DNA from: Paractinoplanes bogorensis
GTDB taxonomy: Bacteria; Actinomycetota; Actinomycetes; Mycobacteriales; Micromonosporaceae
NCBI RefSeq assembly: GCF_018829635.1
Contig: NZ_JAHKKG010000007.1
Location: 434,001-498,000 of the forward strand
Length of the DNA stretch: 64,000 nt
Direction of reading: 5' to 3'
Below the pieces are notes generated by a model. That model worked only from the letters and a program-made list of their open reading frames with translations, did no database searches and was not told the origin of the DNA. A program made the position numbers and the translations under genes. This document shows positions 16,181-24,995 of this stretch, in pieces; position 1 is the first letter of the stretch, and every line of letters starts with the position of its first letter.

Positions 16181-17776
16181 GTGGACTCACCCTGGTCACC
16201 GCTGCGCGGCCGCGTCTTCCGGATGCTCTGGATCGCGGTGCTGGCCGGCAACGTCGGCACCTGGATGCAGACCGTCGGCGCCCAGTGGCTGGTCGTGCCG
16301 GAGCCGGACGCGGCCACCTGGACCAGCCTCGTGCAGGCGGTGACGATGCTGCCGGTGCTGATGCTGGCCCTGCCGGCCGGTGCGATCGCCGACGTGCTCG
16401 ACCGCCGCCGCCTGCTGCTGGCCGTGCAGATCGCGCTGTCCGGAGTCGGGGCCGTGCTGACCGTGCTGACCGCGCTCGACCGGATGCCACCGGCCCTGCT
16501 GCTCTTCTTCACCTTTCTGCTCGGCGTCGGGCAGGCCTTGACCCTGCCGACCTGGCAGGCCGTGATCCCCGAGATCGTGCCGCGCGCGGAGTTGCCGGCC
16601 GCGTCGGCGCTGGGCGCGGTGAACACCAACCTGGCCCGGTCGGCCGGTCCGGCGGTGGCGGGCCTGCTGGTGGCCCAGATCGGGTCGGCCGCCGTGTTCG
16701 GGCTCAACGCGCTCTCGTACGCCGTCTTCGCGCTCGCCCTGCTCGTCTGGCGCCGCCCGCCCCGCCCGGGACCAAGTCACCCCGAGCACTTCGGACCGGC
16801 CGTCCGCGCCGGTGGCCGCTTCGTCCGCTACGACCCCGCGGTGCGCCGCCTGCTCCTGCGCGTGATCCTGTTCGTGCTGCCGGGCAGCGTGGTCTGGGGT
16901 CTGCTGCCCGTGGTCGCGCATCAGGAGCTGGGCCTGGGCGCCAGCGGTTACGGCATCCTGCTGGCCGCCCTGGGCGTCGGGGCGATCGGCGGCGCGCTGC
17001 TCATGCCGCGCATCCGCCGGCGACTGACGGCCAACCGCCTGATCGCCGTCGCGGGCGTGGTCTATGCCGGGGCGCTGGCGGCGACAGCGTTTTTCCCGTA
17101 CGCCGTAGTAGTCGCCGCCGTTCTTGTGCTCGCCGGTGCGGCCTGGATGACCCTGGTGTCCCGGATGAACGCCAGCATGCAACTGCTGCTGCCGAACTGG
17201 GTGCGCGCCCGCGGCTTCGGCATCTATCAGGTCGTCTTCGCCGGGGCGCAGGCCGTCGGCGCGCTCCTGTGGGGTCAGGTCGCCCAGGCGTTCGGCCTGC
17301 GCTTCGCCTTCACCGCCGCGGCCGTGGTGATGCTGCTGGGCACGGCCACCGTCCGCTGGTGGCCGGTGCACGAGCACGACGACGCCGACCTGAGCCCGGC
17401 GATCTACTGGTCCGAGCCGCACATCATGCTCGACCCGCGGCCGGACGAGGGGCCGGTGCTGGTGACCTCGATCTACCGGGTCGCCGACGAGAAGGCGGAC
17501 GAATTCGTCGAGGCGATGGAGGCCGTACGGGGAACGCGGTTGCGCACCGGGGCGACGCGGTGGGGACTGTTCCGGGACGGCGAGGAGCCGGGCAAGTTCG
17601 TCGAGGTCTATCAGGTGCCGACCTGGGAGGACCACGTCCGCCAGCACGAGGGGCGGCTGACCGGCAGCGACGAGGAGACCGAGAAGAGGGCTTCCGCGTA
17701 CGCGTCGGGGCCGCCCGAGGTCACGCACCTGCTGCCGGCCGCACCGGACGGCACTGCATCCCACAAAATGCATTAG
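16181..17776 (+). CDS. MFS transporter fused to C-terminal ABM-like domain
   Basis: This 531-aa protein has about 12 membrane helices of the MFS_3 (enterobactin-exporter-like) group, starting LWIAVLAGNVGTWMQTVGAQWLV. The cytoplasmic loop signature is DVLDRRRLL. After residue 395 or so comes a soluble domain of about 130 residues (VLVTSIYRVADEKADEFVEAME...WGLFRDGEEPGKFVEVYQVPTW) that resembles the antibiotic biosynthesis monooxygenase (ABM) ferredoxin-like fold. Such fusions occur in actinobacteria; the role of the ABM part is unknown. It probably exports a small molecule sensed by the upstream HxlR protein. Confidence 0.87.
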   Translation: MDSPWSPLRGRVFRMLWIAVLAGNVGTWMQTVGAQWLVVPEPDAATWTSLVQAVTMLPVLMLALPAGAIADVLDRRRLLLAVQIALSGVGAVLTVLTALDRMPPALLLFFTFLLGVGQALTLPTWQAVIPEIVPRAELPAASALGAVNTNLARSAGPAVAGLLVAQIGSAAVFGLNALSYAVFALALLVWRRPPRPGPSHPEHFGPAVRAGGRFVRYDPAVRRLLLRVILFVLPGSVVWGLLPVVAHQELGLGASGYGILLAALGVGAIGGALLMPRIRRRLTANRLIAVAGVVYAGALAATAFFPYAVVVAAVLVLAGAAWMTLVSRMNASMQLLLPNWVRARGFGIYQVVFAGAQAVGALLWGQVAQAFGLRFAFTAAAVVMLLGTATVRWWPVHEHDDADLSPAIYWSEPHIMLDPRPDEGPVLVTSIYRVADEKADEFVEAMEAVRGTRLRTGATRWGLFRDGEEPGKFVEVYQVPTWEDHVRQHEGRLTGSDEETEKRASAYASGPPEVTHLLPAAPDGTASHKMH

Positions 17777-17893
17777 TCCAATGTTTCGGATTTGTTCCGT
17801 TTAACCTCAGAGGTGCCCGGACCGGCCCGCGTTCCACCTCACGGGCCGCCGGCCCGTCTGCGCCCGGCGGGGCATCCTCGGAGGACCGTCGTC

Positions 17894-20611
17894 ATGAAGA
17901 TCGAGAGCCTGCGGCACCTGCGCGGGCCGAACGTCTATCTCTCCCGCCCGGCCGTCGTCGCCCGGGTCCGCCTCGAAGAACTGGCCGGCGTCGAGACCTC
18001 CGACGTCACCGGGTTCGCCGAGCGCCTGCTGCGCGTGCTGCCCGGCCTGGCCGAGCACCACTGCGCGGCCGGGGCGCCCGGCGGGTTCGTCAGCCGGCTG
18101 CGCGGGGGCACCTATTTCGGGCACGTCACCGAGCACGTCTGCCTCGAGCTGTCCCAGCTGATCGGCCGGGACGTCAGCTTCGGCCGCACGGTGTCGGCCG
18201 GTGAGCCCGGCGGTTACGACCTCATCATCGAGTGCCCGGTCGACGAGTCGCCCGGCTCGTCGGTGCCGTGCGAGCTGCTCGAGACGGCGGCCGGGCTGGT
18301 CACGGCGGTGGTCGACGGGCGGCCGGGGGAACTCGCCCTGGACGATCTGGCGGCGCGGGCCGAACGGGAGGCGGCCGGACCGAGCACCCGGGCGATCATC
18401 GCGGCCGCCCGCCGGCGCGGCATCCCGGTCGAGCGCTACGACGACCTCAGCCTGCTGCGCCTCGGCTGGGGCAACCGGCGGCGGCTGGCCTGGGCCGCGA
18501 TGACCGACCAGACCAGCGGCGTCGGCATCGACATCGCCGGCGACAAGCAGGTGACCCGGCGCGTGCTGACCGAGGCGGGCGTGCCGATGCCGGCCGGGGG
18601 CGCGGCCCGCACGCTCGACGAGGCGCTGCGCCTGCTCGGCGAACTCGGTGGCCCGGTTGTGGTCAAGCCCCGGCACGGACGGCACGGCGAGCATGTCGCG
18701 CTGCACCTGAACACGCCGGATCAGGTCGAGCAGGCGTTCCGGGCGGCCGGCGCGGACGTGATCGTCGAGCGTGAGCTGGGCGGCCGCGACTATCGGGTGC
18801 TGGTGGTCGCGGGCGAGGTGGTGGCCGCCGCCGAACGGATCGCCGCGCACGTCGTCGGCGACGGCTCGCGCACGGTGGCCGAACTGGTCGAGGAGCTCAA
18901 CGCCGATCCGCGCCGGGGAACCGGGCACTCCCGCGTGCTGACCCGGGTGGAACCGGTGCCCAGTGTGCTCGAGCGCCAGGGATATAAAGGGGAGAGCGTT
19001 CCCGCGTACGGGAAAAAGGTCTGGCTCTGCTCCACCGGCAACCTGTCGACCGGCGCGACCAGTCACGACGTGACCGACCTGATCCACCCCGAGGTCTCGC
19101 GGCTCTGCCTGCGGGTGACCGCGCTGCTCGGGCTCGACATCGCCGGCATCGACCTGAGGCTGCCCGGCATCGACGCCCCGGTGCCGCCGGCGCAGTCCGG
19201 AACCGAGGCCGCAGCCGGGGTGATCGAGGTCAACGCGGTGCCCGGCCTGCGCATGCACCTGGCCCCGGTCGAGGGACGGCCGCGCGACGTGGGCGACGCG
19301 ATCGTGCGGGCGATGTTCCCGGCCGGCTCGGACGGGCGGATCCCGACGGTCGCTGTCACCGGCACCAACGGCAAGACCACGGTCGCCCGGATAACCGCGC
19401 ATCTGCTGGCCGGTCACGGGTTGCGGGTCGGTCTGACCACCACCGACGACGTACGCATCGACGGGCGGGTGATCTTCCGGGCCGACGCCACCGGACCACG
19501 GTCGGCGCAGATGGTGCTGGGTGATCCGGGCGTGTCGGCGGCGGTGCTCGAGACGGCGCGCGGCGGGCTGCTCAACCGCGGGCTGGGCTACGACTGGTCG
19601 GACGTCGGGGTGCTCACCAACATCACGGCCGACCACCTGGGGCAGGACGGGCTGGCCACGGTCGAGGACCTGGCCCACGTGAAGGCGCTGGTGGCCGAGC
19701 GGGTGCGCGACGGCGGGACGCTGGTGCTCAACGCCGACGACCCGTGGGTGCGCACGTTGATCGGACGGCCGCGGGTGCGGGCCGACCGCAAGCGGGTGGT
19801 GTGGTTCGGGCTCGACGCCGGACAGCCGGTGGTGGTCGAGCATCTGGCCCGGGGCGGGACGGCCTACCTGGCCGACGACGGCTGGGTCCTGCAGGCGACC
19901 GGGGCCCGGCGGACTCCGTTGCTGCGGGTGGCCGAGTTGCCGGGGGCGTACGGGGGAGCGGCGCCGCACGTGGTGGCCAACACGCTGGCCGCGATGGCCG
20001 CCGCCCGGGCGCTGGGGGCCGGGCAGGACGAGGTGTGCCGGAGGGTGGCCGAGTTCGATCCGGCGGTGGCGAACCCGGGGCGCGGAACGCTGCTGCGCCT
20101 CGGGGACGTTTCCGTATTTGTCGACTATGCACACAATCCGGCGGCTCTGGCGGCGACCCTGCGGACCGTGCATCGGCTCTGGGGTCCCGACCGTTGCGTG
20201 GCCGCGCTGACCCTGCCGGGGGACCGGCGCGACGATCTGCTGGCGGCATGTGCGCAGGTGGTGGCCGATGCGGTCTCGCGAGTGGTGCTCTATGACGACG
20301 AGGACCCTCGCGGCCGTACGCCGTCCGAAGTCTCCGAATTGGTCGAGCGGGAGATGCGGGCGCGGCGTCCCAAGCTGACCGCGCTCCGGGTCTCCGGCTT
20401 TGCTGATGCCGTGGTGGAAGCCCTGCGGCTGGCCCGGCCCGGCGATGTGGTGCTGGTCATCTACGAGAAGCTCGCGCCGGTTCTGGCGTTGCTGGAGGAG
20501 CTGGGTGCGGTGCCCGCGCCGCCGGCTCGGCCCGGTCGTCGTCCGGCTTATCCGTCGTTAAGATCGCTAATGGGGAACGAGCGGGTTCCTGTCCCCGGTT
20601 ACCACGTCTGA
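17894..20611 (+). CDS. cphA: Cyanophycin synthetase CphA
   Basis: CphA polymerises Asp and Arg into cyanophycin, a nitrogen reserve, using ATP. The 905-aa protein has the N-terminal domain MKIESLRHLRGPNVYL. A central ATP-grasp domain (VVKPRHGRHGEHV...GRDYRVLVVAGEVVAAAERI) adds Asp, and a Mur-ligase-like domain with P-loop VAVTGTNGKTTVARI adds Arg. Length and order match the family. ATG 17894 is chosen because ggagga lies at 17880-17885; the frame runs up to 17792. No cyanophycinase gene is in this window. The neighbours do not suggest a dedicated operon. Confidence 0.93.
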   Translation: MKIESLRHLRGPNVYLSRPAVVARVRLEELAGVETSDVTGFAERLLRVLPGLAEHHCAAGAPGGFVSRLRGGTYFGHVTEHVCLELSQLIGRDVSFGRTVSAGEPGGYDLIIECPVDESPGSSVPCELLETAAGLVTAVVDGRPGELALDDLAARAEREAAGPSTRAIIAAARRRGIPVERYDDLSLLRLGWGNRRRLAWAAMTDQTSGVGIDIAGDKQVTRRVLTEAGVPMPAGGAARTLDEALRLLGELGGPVVVKPRHGRHGEHVALHLNTPDQVEQAFRAAGADVIVERELGGRDYRVLVVAGEVVAAAERIAAHVVGDGSRTVAELVEELNADPRRGTGHSRVLTRVEPVPSVLERQGYKGESVPAYGKKVWLCSTGNLSTGATSHDVTDLIHPEVSRLCLRVTALLGLDIAGIDLRLPGIDAPVPPAQSGTEAAAGVIEVNAVPGLRMHLAPVEGRPRDVGDAIVRAMFPAGSDGRIPTVAVTGTNGKTTVARITAHLLAGHGLRVGLTTTDDVRIDGRVIFRADATGPRSAQMVLGDPGVSAAVLETARGGLLNRGLGYDWSDVGVLTNITADHLGQDGLATVEDLAHVKALVAERVRDGGTLVLNADDPWVRTLIGRPRVRADRKRVVWFGLDAGQPVVVEHLARGGTAYLADDGWVLQATGARRTPLLRVAELPGAYGGAAPHVVANTLAAMAAARALGAGQDEVCRRVAEFDPAVANPGRGTLLRLGDVSVFVDYAHNPAALAATLRTVHRLWGPDRCVAALTLPGDRRDDLLAACAQVVADAVSRVVLYDDEDPRGRTPSEVSELVEREMRARRPKLTALRVSGFADAVVEALRLARPGDVVLVIYEKLAPVLALLEELGAVPAPPARPGRRPAYPSLRSLMGNERVPVPGYHV

Positions 20612-21108
20612 GGCGGCGCGGCGGAGGTTGGCACGCTAAATGGGCTGATCAGCCGATGGAGCTGACCGTTCAGGCGGGGTTGCACAGGTAGATCCCTGAA
20701 CAGTTGCCCTAGGACAGGCTTTTGTCGACGATTGCCCGACATTGCGAAGGGTGATGGTCGCATTACGGCTGGTTGCTCTGTCCACGCTGGACGGTAGCGA
20801 ACTTCTGCTGGAAGAAACTTCCGATAAAGCGGGCATAGGCCCTCGTACTGGTTCGAGCCGGTCGGGTTTCCGTCAGGCATCCGACTTTCGGGTACTGGAC
20901 GAGTGTCAAAGACAGGTGCGATCTGCCCGGAACGGACGGTGATGAACCGCAGGTAAGACCGTGTGTGCGCGGGATCGTGAGGGGGCCGATCATCGGCTAG
21001 CATCCCTTCCGTCGATGGGGAACGTTCGGCTATCCGGCCGGGCACCCCGACGCCGAGGGGCATGGCGGTGCAACTCGGTGTTTCTTCGAAGCGCGCATGT
21101 GGGGGCAC
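20612..21108. other. Long intergenic region of lower GC content
   Basis: About 500 bp without a supportable gene lie between cphA and the kinase gene. The GC content is visibly lower than in the flanks (32 of 60 bases are G or C at 20761-20820). It contains a 12-bp palindrome just after cphA (20643-20654) and a promoter-like site near 20985-21003. The minus-strand open frame across it has no family features. A non-coding RNA, a leader or a decayed gene are all possible. Confidence 0.5.
20985..21003 (+). promoter_or_regulatory. Putative kinase-gene promoter with adjacent palindrome
   Basis: A perfect palindrome, GCCGAT-c-ATCGGC (20985-20997), directly abuts a TAGCAT -10-like box (20998-21003). 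The predicted leader to ATG 21109 is about 100 nt. The palindrome could be a repressor or activator site. No clear -35 is seen. Confidence 0.4.
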
Positions 21109-23253
21109 ATGAGCACGACGGACCTTCCGGGTTCGAGTCTGCTGGCCGGTCGCTATCGACTGGTCGAGCGGCTCGGTGCCGGCGGGATGTCAGTGGTGTG
21201 GCGAGGGTTCGACGAAGTCCTCGGGCGCCAGGTCGCGGTCAAAGTTCTGCCACCGTCGACCAGTGCAGACCCGGCGTTCCGGCGCCGGCTGCGTGCGGAA
21301 GCTCAGGCGGCCGCTCGGCTCAGCCACCCGAACATCACGAATGTCTACGACTACGGCGAAGCGACCACCGTCGACGGTGAGCCGGTTCCTTATGTAGTGA
21401 TGGAACTCATCGACGGCGAGTCACTCGCCGCCGTACTCGCGCGCGTGCGCAAGCTGCCCTGGCAGCACGCCGTGCGGATAACGGCCGAGGTGGCAGCGGC
21501 GCTCGCCGCCGCACACTCACGGGGCATCGTGCACCGCGACGTCACCCCGGCCAACGTCATGCTCACGCCGACCGGGGCCAAGGTCGTCGACTTCGGCATC
21601 TCGGCCCTCATCGGCGAGAACGACATCGACCCCGACGGCAGTCTGCTCGGCACGCCGGCCTACCTCGCGCCCGAGCGGCTCGAGGGCGGCCAGGTGAGCC
21701 CGGCGACCGATGTCTATGCGGTGGGCCTGCTCATCTACCGCACACTGATCGGCCAGCTGCCGTGGGACGTCGGAACGACGACGGCTCTGCTGCGGGCTCA
21801 CCAATACACCGAGCCCGAGCCGCTGCCGCCGGTCGACGGTCTGCCCGCCGACGTGGACGCCCTGGTCGGGCGCTGCCTCGAGAAGCGGCCGTCCGACCGG
21901 CCGTCCAGTGCCGATCTGGCGCACATCTTGGCCGGCATCGCCTCGGCGTCGCCGGCGGCGGCGCGGGGCTACGTGCCGGACTGGAAGGGCAACGGCGAAG
22001 ACACGACGATCCTGCCGTCGCCTCAGGCTTACGGCGAGATCCTCGGGTCTCCGGTTTCGCCGGCGCCGGTCTCGCCTGCTGCGGCGGCTCCGCGCCCTGC
22101 GGCGGCTGCGGCTGGTGCTGCGGCGGCGGCCGGGGCTGCGGCTGCGTCGGCACCTGCGGCGTCTGCTTCCGCTGCTGCGGCTTCGTCTGCGGATGAGTCG
22201 GCTGTGCCTGTTCGGAACAGTCGCTTCGGTGAGCTGAAGTCAGGGCCGGTCTACAACGCGGCTCCGATGGGTGCGGGTGGCCTGCGGTCTGCTGTCGGTG
22301 ACAAGCCGCCTTCCGGTGACCGGCCTGGTCGCACGACCGAGCCGGCGTGGACGCGGATCGGGCAGACCAAGACCCGGCGGGTCCTGGTGGTGGCCGGTGC
22401 CGTGCTGCTCATCGGTCTCGGGACCTACGGCTGGAGCGCGTCGGCGACCGGTAAGAGGGACGGGGGCAACATTGCCGTGCCCTCGAACCCACAGCCGGTG
22501 CTGAACAAGTGCGTGGTGAGCTACGCCGTCTGGACCGATGCCAACCACCGGTTCACGGCGCAGGTCACGGTGGCCAACCGCAACGAGACGCCGGTCGAGG
22601 ACTGGAAGCTCTGGTTCATGATGCCCGGTGACCAGGTGGTCAAGGGCGTCGAGGGCACCCAGCTGGAGCAGGACGGTCCGTCGGGTGGCGGCGTTTCGAT
22701 CGACTCGACGCAGGCGATCGGGCCGCTCAAGACGGTGGCGCTCAAGATGAACGGCCGTTACAAGGACAGTAATTTGCCGCCGATGGCCTTCTCGCTCAAC
22801 GGGGCCACCTGCGACGCGTTCGTGTCCAAGGCGCCGAATGAGCCGTCGCGCTTCGTCGAGACGCTGTCCGACGGCACGCTGCGGCTCGGCCCGACCAAGT
22901 CGCCGATTCCGGGCGTCACGATCGGGGACGGCGGTCTGATCACCGTCACGCCGACGACGAAGCCGGCTCCCGGTCAGTCGAACCAGCCGCCGGGGTCAAC
23001 GACGTCGGTTCCGCCGACAAACACAACCCCGCCGGGGCCGGTGGACACGTCGACGCCGCCGATCAAAGACACGGAGCCGCCGCCCCCGAGACCCACGGTG
23101 ACGGAGACTCGGCCGCCGACGGAGGAGACGACGCCGCCGACGACGGGACCGGCGACTGAGCCGGTGAACGATCCGCCGACCACCACGGTCAAGCCGACGA
23201 TCCCTGTCGGTGGTGGCGGCGACGATTGCGACGTCGCCGCCGGAGACTGCTAG
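21109..23253 (+). CDS. Transmembrane Ser/Thr protein kinase with extracellular CBM2-like domain
   Basis: The 714-aa protein has a Hanks-type kinase domain (about residues 15-275) with GAGGMSVVW, ATP-binding Lys45, HRDVTPANV (142-150), DFG (161-163) and GTPAYLAPE. The usual Lys of HRDxKPxN is Thr. After an Ala-rich linker comes one membrane helix (about 423-440). Outside is a domain at about 466-570 with paired Cys, VTVANRNETPVEDWKLWF and NLPPMAFSLNGATC, which matches the layout of carbohydrate-binding module family 2. A Pro/Thr-rich tail ends in a CDVAAGDC motif. ATG 21097 is an alternative start. It may sense a wall glycan or other saccharide (inference). Confidence 0.88.
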   Translation: MSTTDLPGSSLLAGRYRLVERLGAGGMSVVWRGFDEVLGRQVAVKVLPPSTSADPAFRRRLRAEAQAAARLSHPNITNVYDYGEATTVDGEPVPYVVMELIDGESLAAVLARVRKLPWQHAVRITAEVAAALAAAHSRGIVHRDVTPANVMLTPTGAKVVDFGISALIGENDIDPDGSLLGTPAYLAPERLEGGQVSPATDVYAVGLLIYRTLIGQLPWDVGTTTALLRAHQYTEPEPLPPVDGLPADVDALVGRCLEKRPSDRPSSADLAHILAGIASASPAAARGYVPDWKGNGEDTTILPSPQAYGEILGSPVSPAPVSPAAAAPRPAAAAAGAAAAAGAAAASAPAASASAAAASSADESAVPVRNSRFGELKSGPVYNAAPMGAGGLRSAVGDKPPSGDRPGRTTEPAWTRIGQTKTRRVLVVAGAVLLIGLGTYGWSASATGKRDGGNIAVPSNPQPVLNKCVVSYAVWTDANHRFTAQVTVANRNETPVEDWKLWFMMPGDQVVKGVEGTQLEQDGPSGGGVSIDSTQAIGPLKTVALKMNGRYKDSNLPPMAFSLNGATCDAFVSKAPNEPSRFVETLSDGTLRLGPTKSPIPGVTIGDGGLITVTPTTKPAPGQSNQPPGSTTSVPPTNTTPPGPVDTSTPPIKDTEPPPPRPTVTETRPPTEETTPPTTGPATEPVNDPPTTTVKPTIPVGGGGDDCDVAAGDC

Positions 23254-23624
23254 GACTTGCTAGGAACGTTCACGGAGACAGGGTCGGCCACGAGAGCCGG
23301 CCCTGTTTTTTGCGCCTCGAGCGGGGCGGAAGCGCGGGAGCGGGACCTGTGCGGCGTACGGGGGAGGCTGGTTGGTGGTCGAGGGTCGGATGGGGAACAG
23401 CTGAACGGCGGAAACCGGACGCGGCGCCGCCCGGGAGCGAGTTACTGTGAAAGCGATGCATCCGGCACTTTCCTCCGTTTCGCCCGGCGTGGCGGCCACG
23501 CGGAGGCAGTGCACAGGCAAAAGATGAGATAGCAGAACTGGACGCGCTCATTCCGTCTCAAACACCGTGGATCGGGCATGACGAGAAGTAGCGCTACAGC
23601 AAGTCGTCCATCGGGGAGTACGAC
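23254..23624. other. Intergenic region with terminator and small hairpin
   Basis: The first 60 bp hold the kinase-gene terminator. The remainder has no supportable gene. There is a short hairpin GCGTGG-cgg-CCACGC near 23487-23503. The 100 bp before the next gene are less GC-rich and probably hold its promoter, but no clear hexamers are seen. Confidence 0.4.
23278..23311 (+). terminator. Rho-independent terminator after kinase gene
   Basis: An 11-bp stem (23278-23288 with 23296-23306, one mismatch) is followed by six T residues (23306-23311), an unusually classical terminator for this genome. Confidence 0.9.
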
Positions 23625-23879
23625 ATGATCAGCATTGTCAAGGATCTGGCGGCGGAGGCCCTGTTCGTCTCCGACCTGCAGCCGTCCCAGTGCCCCACGC
23701 ACAAGGCCGTGGAAGAGGCGGTGACCGACATGATCCTGCAGCACGGCAGTGACGGTTGCGCCGCCAACGTGGCCGAGGAGTTCGGGGAGCACCCGGACGA
23801 CGCGGTCCGGCGCATGCACTGGGTGCACGAGGAACTGACCGAGGTGCTCGAACCTCGGCGCCCCGCCGTCATCCGGTAA
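23625..23879 (+). CDS. Small conserved actinobacterial protein of unknown function
   Basis: The 84-aa acidic, soluble protein has no signal or membrane segment. The pattern LFVSDLQPSQCPTHKAVEEAV, then GCAANVAEEFGEHPDDAVRRMHW, resembles a family of small hypothetical proteins common in actinobacteria, which I recognise by pattern only. It starts at ATG after ggggag (23612-23617). It sits upstream of the FliA/WhiG-like sigma factor on the same strand, with about 130 bp between. Function is unknown; it is mostly helical and could be a small adaptor or DNA-binding protein. Confidence 0.78.
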   Translation: MISIVKDLAAEALFVSDLQPSQCPTHKAVEEAVTDMILQHGSDGCAANVAEEFGEHPDDAVRRMHWVHEELTEVLEPRRPAVIR

Positions 23880-24010
23880 AAACCTGAGCCTTTCTCGCGA
23901 AAAGCACCCTAAAAGCAACCGAGTTCCGCCGCCTTCGCACCTTTCGGCGGCAAATGTTCTCCTCGTCAGCCGGTTTTCACCCAACCGGTCGTATGAGCGA
24001 GGAGGACCAC

Positions 24011-24913
24011 GTGACGGACACGACCCCACTCCCCGCCACCATCGGCACGACTCACGACGCGCCTTCCGCGCGTGACATCGAGGACCTCGTCCGCGAACAC
24101 ATGCCGATGGTTGGCCATCTGGTCCGGGAGTTGCTGAACCGGGTTCCGGGCCACGTCCACGCGGACGACCTGTCTTCGGCCGGGTTCGCCGCCCTGCTGG
24201 GCGCGGCCCGCTCCTTCGACGTCACCCGCGGGATCCCGTTCCACCGCTTCGCCGCGGTCCGCATCCGCGGCGCGCTCCTCGACGAGCTGCGCGGACAGGA
24301 CTGGGCCAGCCGATCGGTGCGCGCCCGGGCCCGCAAGACCGCGACCGCCCGCCAGGAGCTCACCGCGGCGCTGGGACGCACCCCGACCGACGCCGAGGTG
24401 GCCGAGACGCTCGGCATCGGTGTCGCCGAGCTGGCCACGGTCGAGGACGACGTCCAGAAGGCGGCCCTGCTGAGCCTGCAGGGCTTCCCGACCGGTGCGG
24501 CCGAGGAGATGGTGCCGGAGACGTCCGAGGGGCCGGAGGACCTGCTGCTCAAGCGGGAACGACTTGGCTACCTGCACCAGGCCATCCAGGCCCTGCCCGA
24601 GCGGTTGCGCCTGGTGGTGACGGAGTCGTTTCTGCAGGAGCAGCCGCTCAGCGACGTGGCGGCGCGGCTCGGCGTGACCGAGTCCCGCATCTCCCAGCTG
24701 CGCACCGAGGCGCTGCAGCTGCTGCGCGAGGGCCTGAACAGCTCGCTGGCCCCGGAGCTGCTCACGGTGGCCGCGGGCGGACCGCGTACGCGCAAAGGTT
24801 GTATGCAACGCCGCCGGTCGGAGTATTTCGCCCGGGTCGCCCAGCAGGGCAACCTGCACACCCGCCTGGCCCTGACCGACGAGCACGGGGTCCCGATCGC
24901 GGTAGCGGCCTGA
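24011..24913 (+). CDS. RNA polymerase sigma factor, FliA/WhiG-like (sigma-28 type)
   Basis: The 300-aa sigma-70-family factor lacks region 1. It has region 2 (DDLSSAGFAALLGAARSFD, then PFHRFAAVRIRGALLDELR), region 3 (AALGRTPTDAEVAETLGI) and region 4 (LPERLRLVVTESFLQEQPL...LGVTESRISQLRTEAL). The order and the RGALLDELR motif are typical of FliA/WhiG proteins, which control flagellar or sporulation genes. GTG 24011 is chosen because gaggagga precedes it; ATG 23993 is in frame. The C-terminal 40 residues extend past region 4. A role in motile-spore genes would fit an Actinoplanes-like host but is inference. Confidence 0.88.
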   Translation: MTDTTPLPATIGTTHDAPSARDIEDLVREHMPMVGHLVRELLNRVPGHVHADDLSSAGFAALLGAARSFDVTRGIPFHRFAAVRIRGALLDELRGQDWASRSVRARARKTATARQELTAALGRTPTDAEVAETLGIGVAELATVEDDVQKAALLSLQGFPTGAAEEMVPETSEGPEDLLLKRERLGYLHQAIQALPERLRLVVTESFLQEQPLSDVAARLGVTESRISQLRTEALQLLREGLNSSLAPELLTVAAGGPRTRKGCMQRRRSEYFARVAQQGNLHTRLALTDEHGVPIAVAA

Positions 24914-24920
24914 CCAGCAT

Positions 24921-24958
24921 CTGACTCGAGGGCGGCCCTGGTGCCGCCCTCGAGTCAG
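24921..24958. terminator. Perfect 16-bp hairpin terminator after sigma factor gene
   Basis: A perfect 16-bp stem (24921-24936 with 24943-24958) has a 6-nt loop and no T-run, typical of actinobacterial terminators. It is placed 8 bp after the sigma factor stop. Confidence 0.82.
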
Positions 24959-24983
24959 GCCCCCGTTGTCGATCTTTCTCCCG

Positions 24984-24989
24984 TACGAT
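24984..24989 (+). promoter_or_regulatory. Leaderless-type -10 (TACGAT)
   Basis: TACGAT ends 6 nt before ATG 24996. It overlaps one of the CGTACGGGA elements (24979-24987, reverse orientation), so that element may influence this promoter. Confidence 0.45.
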
Positions 24990-24995
24990 CCGGCG

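Noticed and set aside
17807..20173. A 788-residue frame antisense to cphA
   Set aside because: It is a shadow of cphA with His/Arg/Gly/Pro bias.
20643..20654. 12-bp palindrome after cphA as a terminator
   Set aside because: It has no loop and no T-run, so it is not a plausible terminator.
20840..20880. tRNA T-arm-like GGTTCGAGCC
   Set aside because: No acceptor or anticodon stems can be formed around it.
20599..21108. A 169-residue minus-strand frame in the low-GC gap
   Set aside because: It has no GC-biased codon positions, no family features, and overlaps the kinase start.
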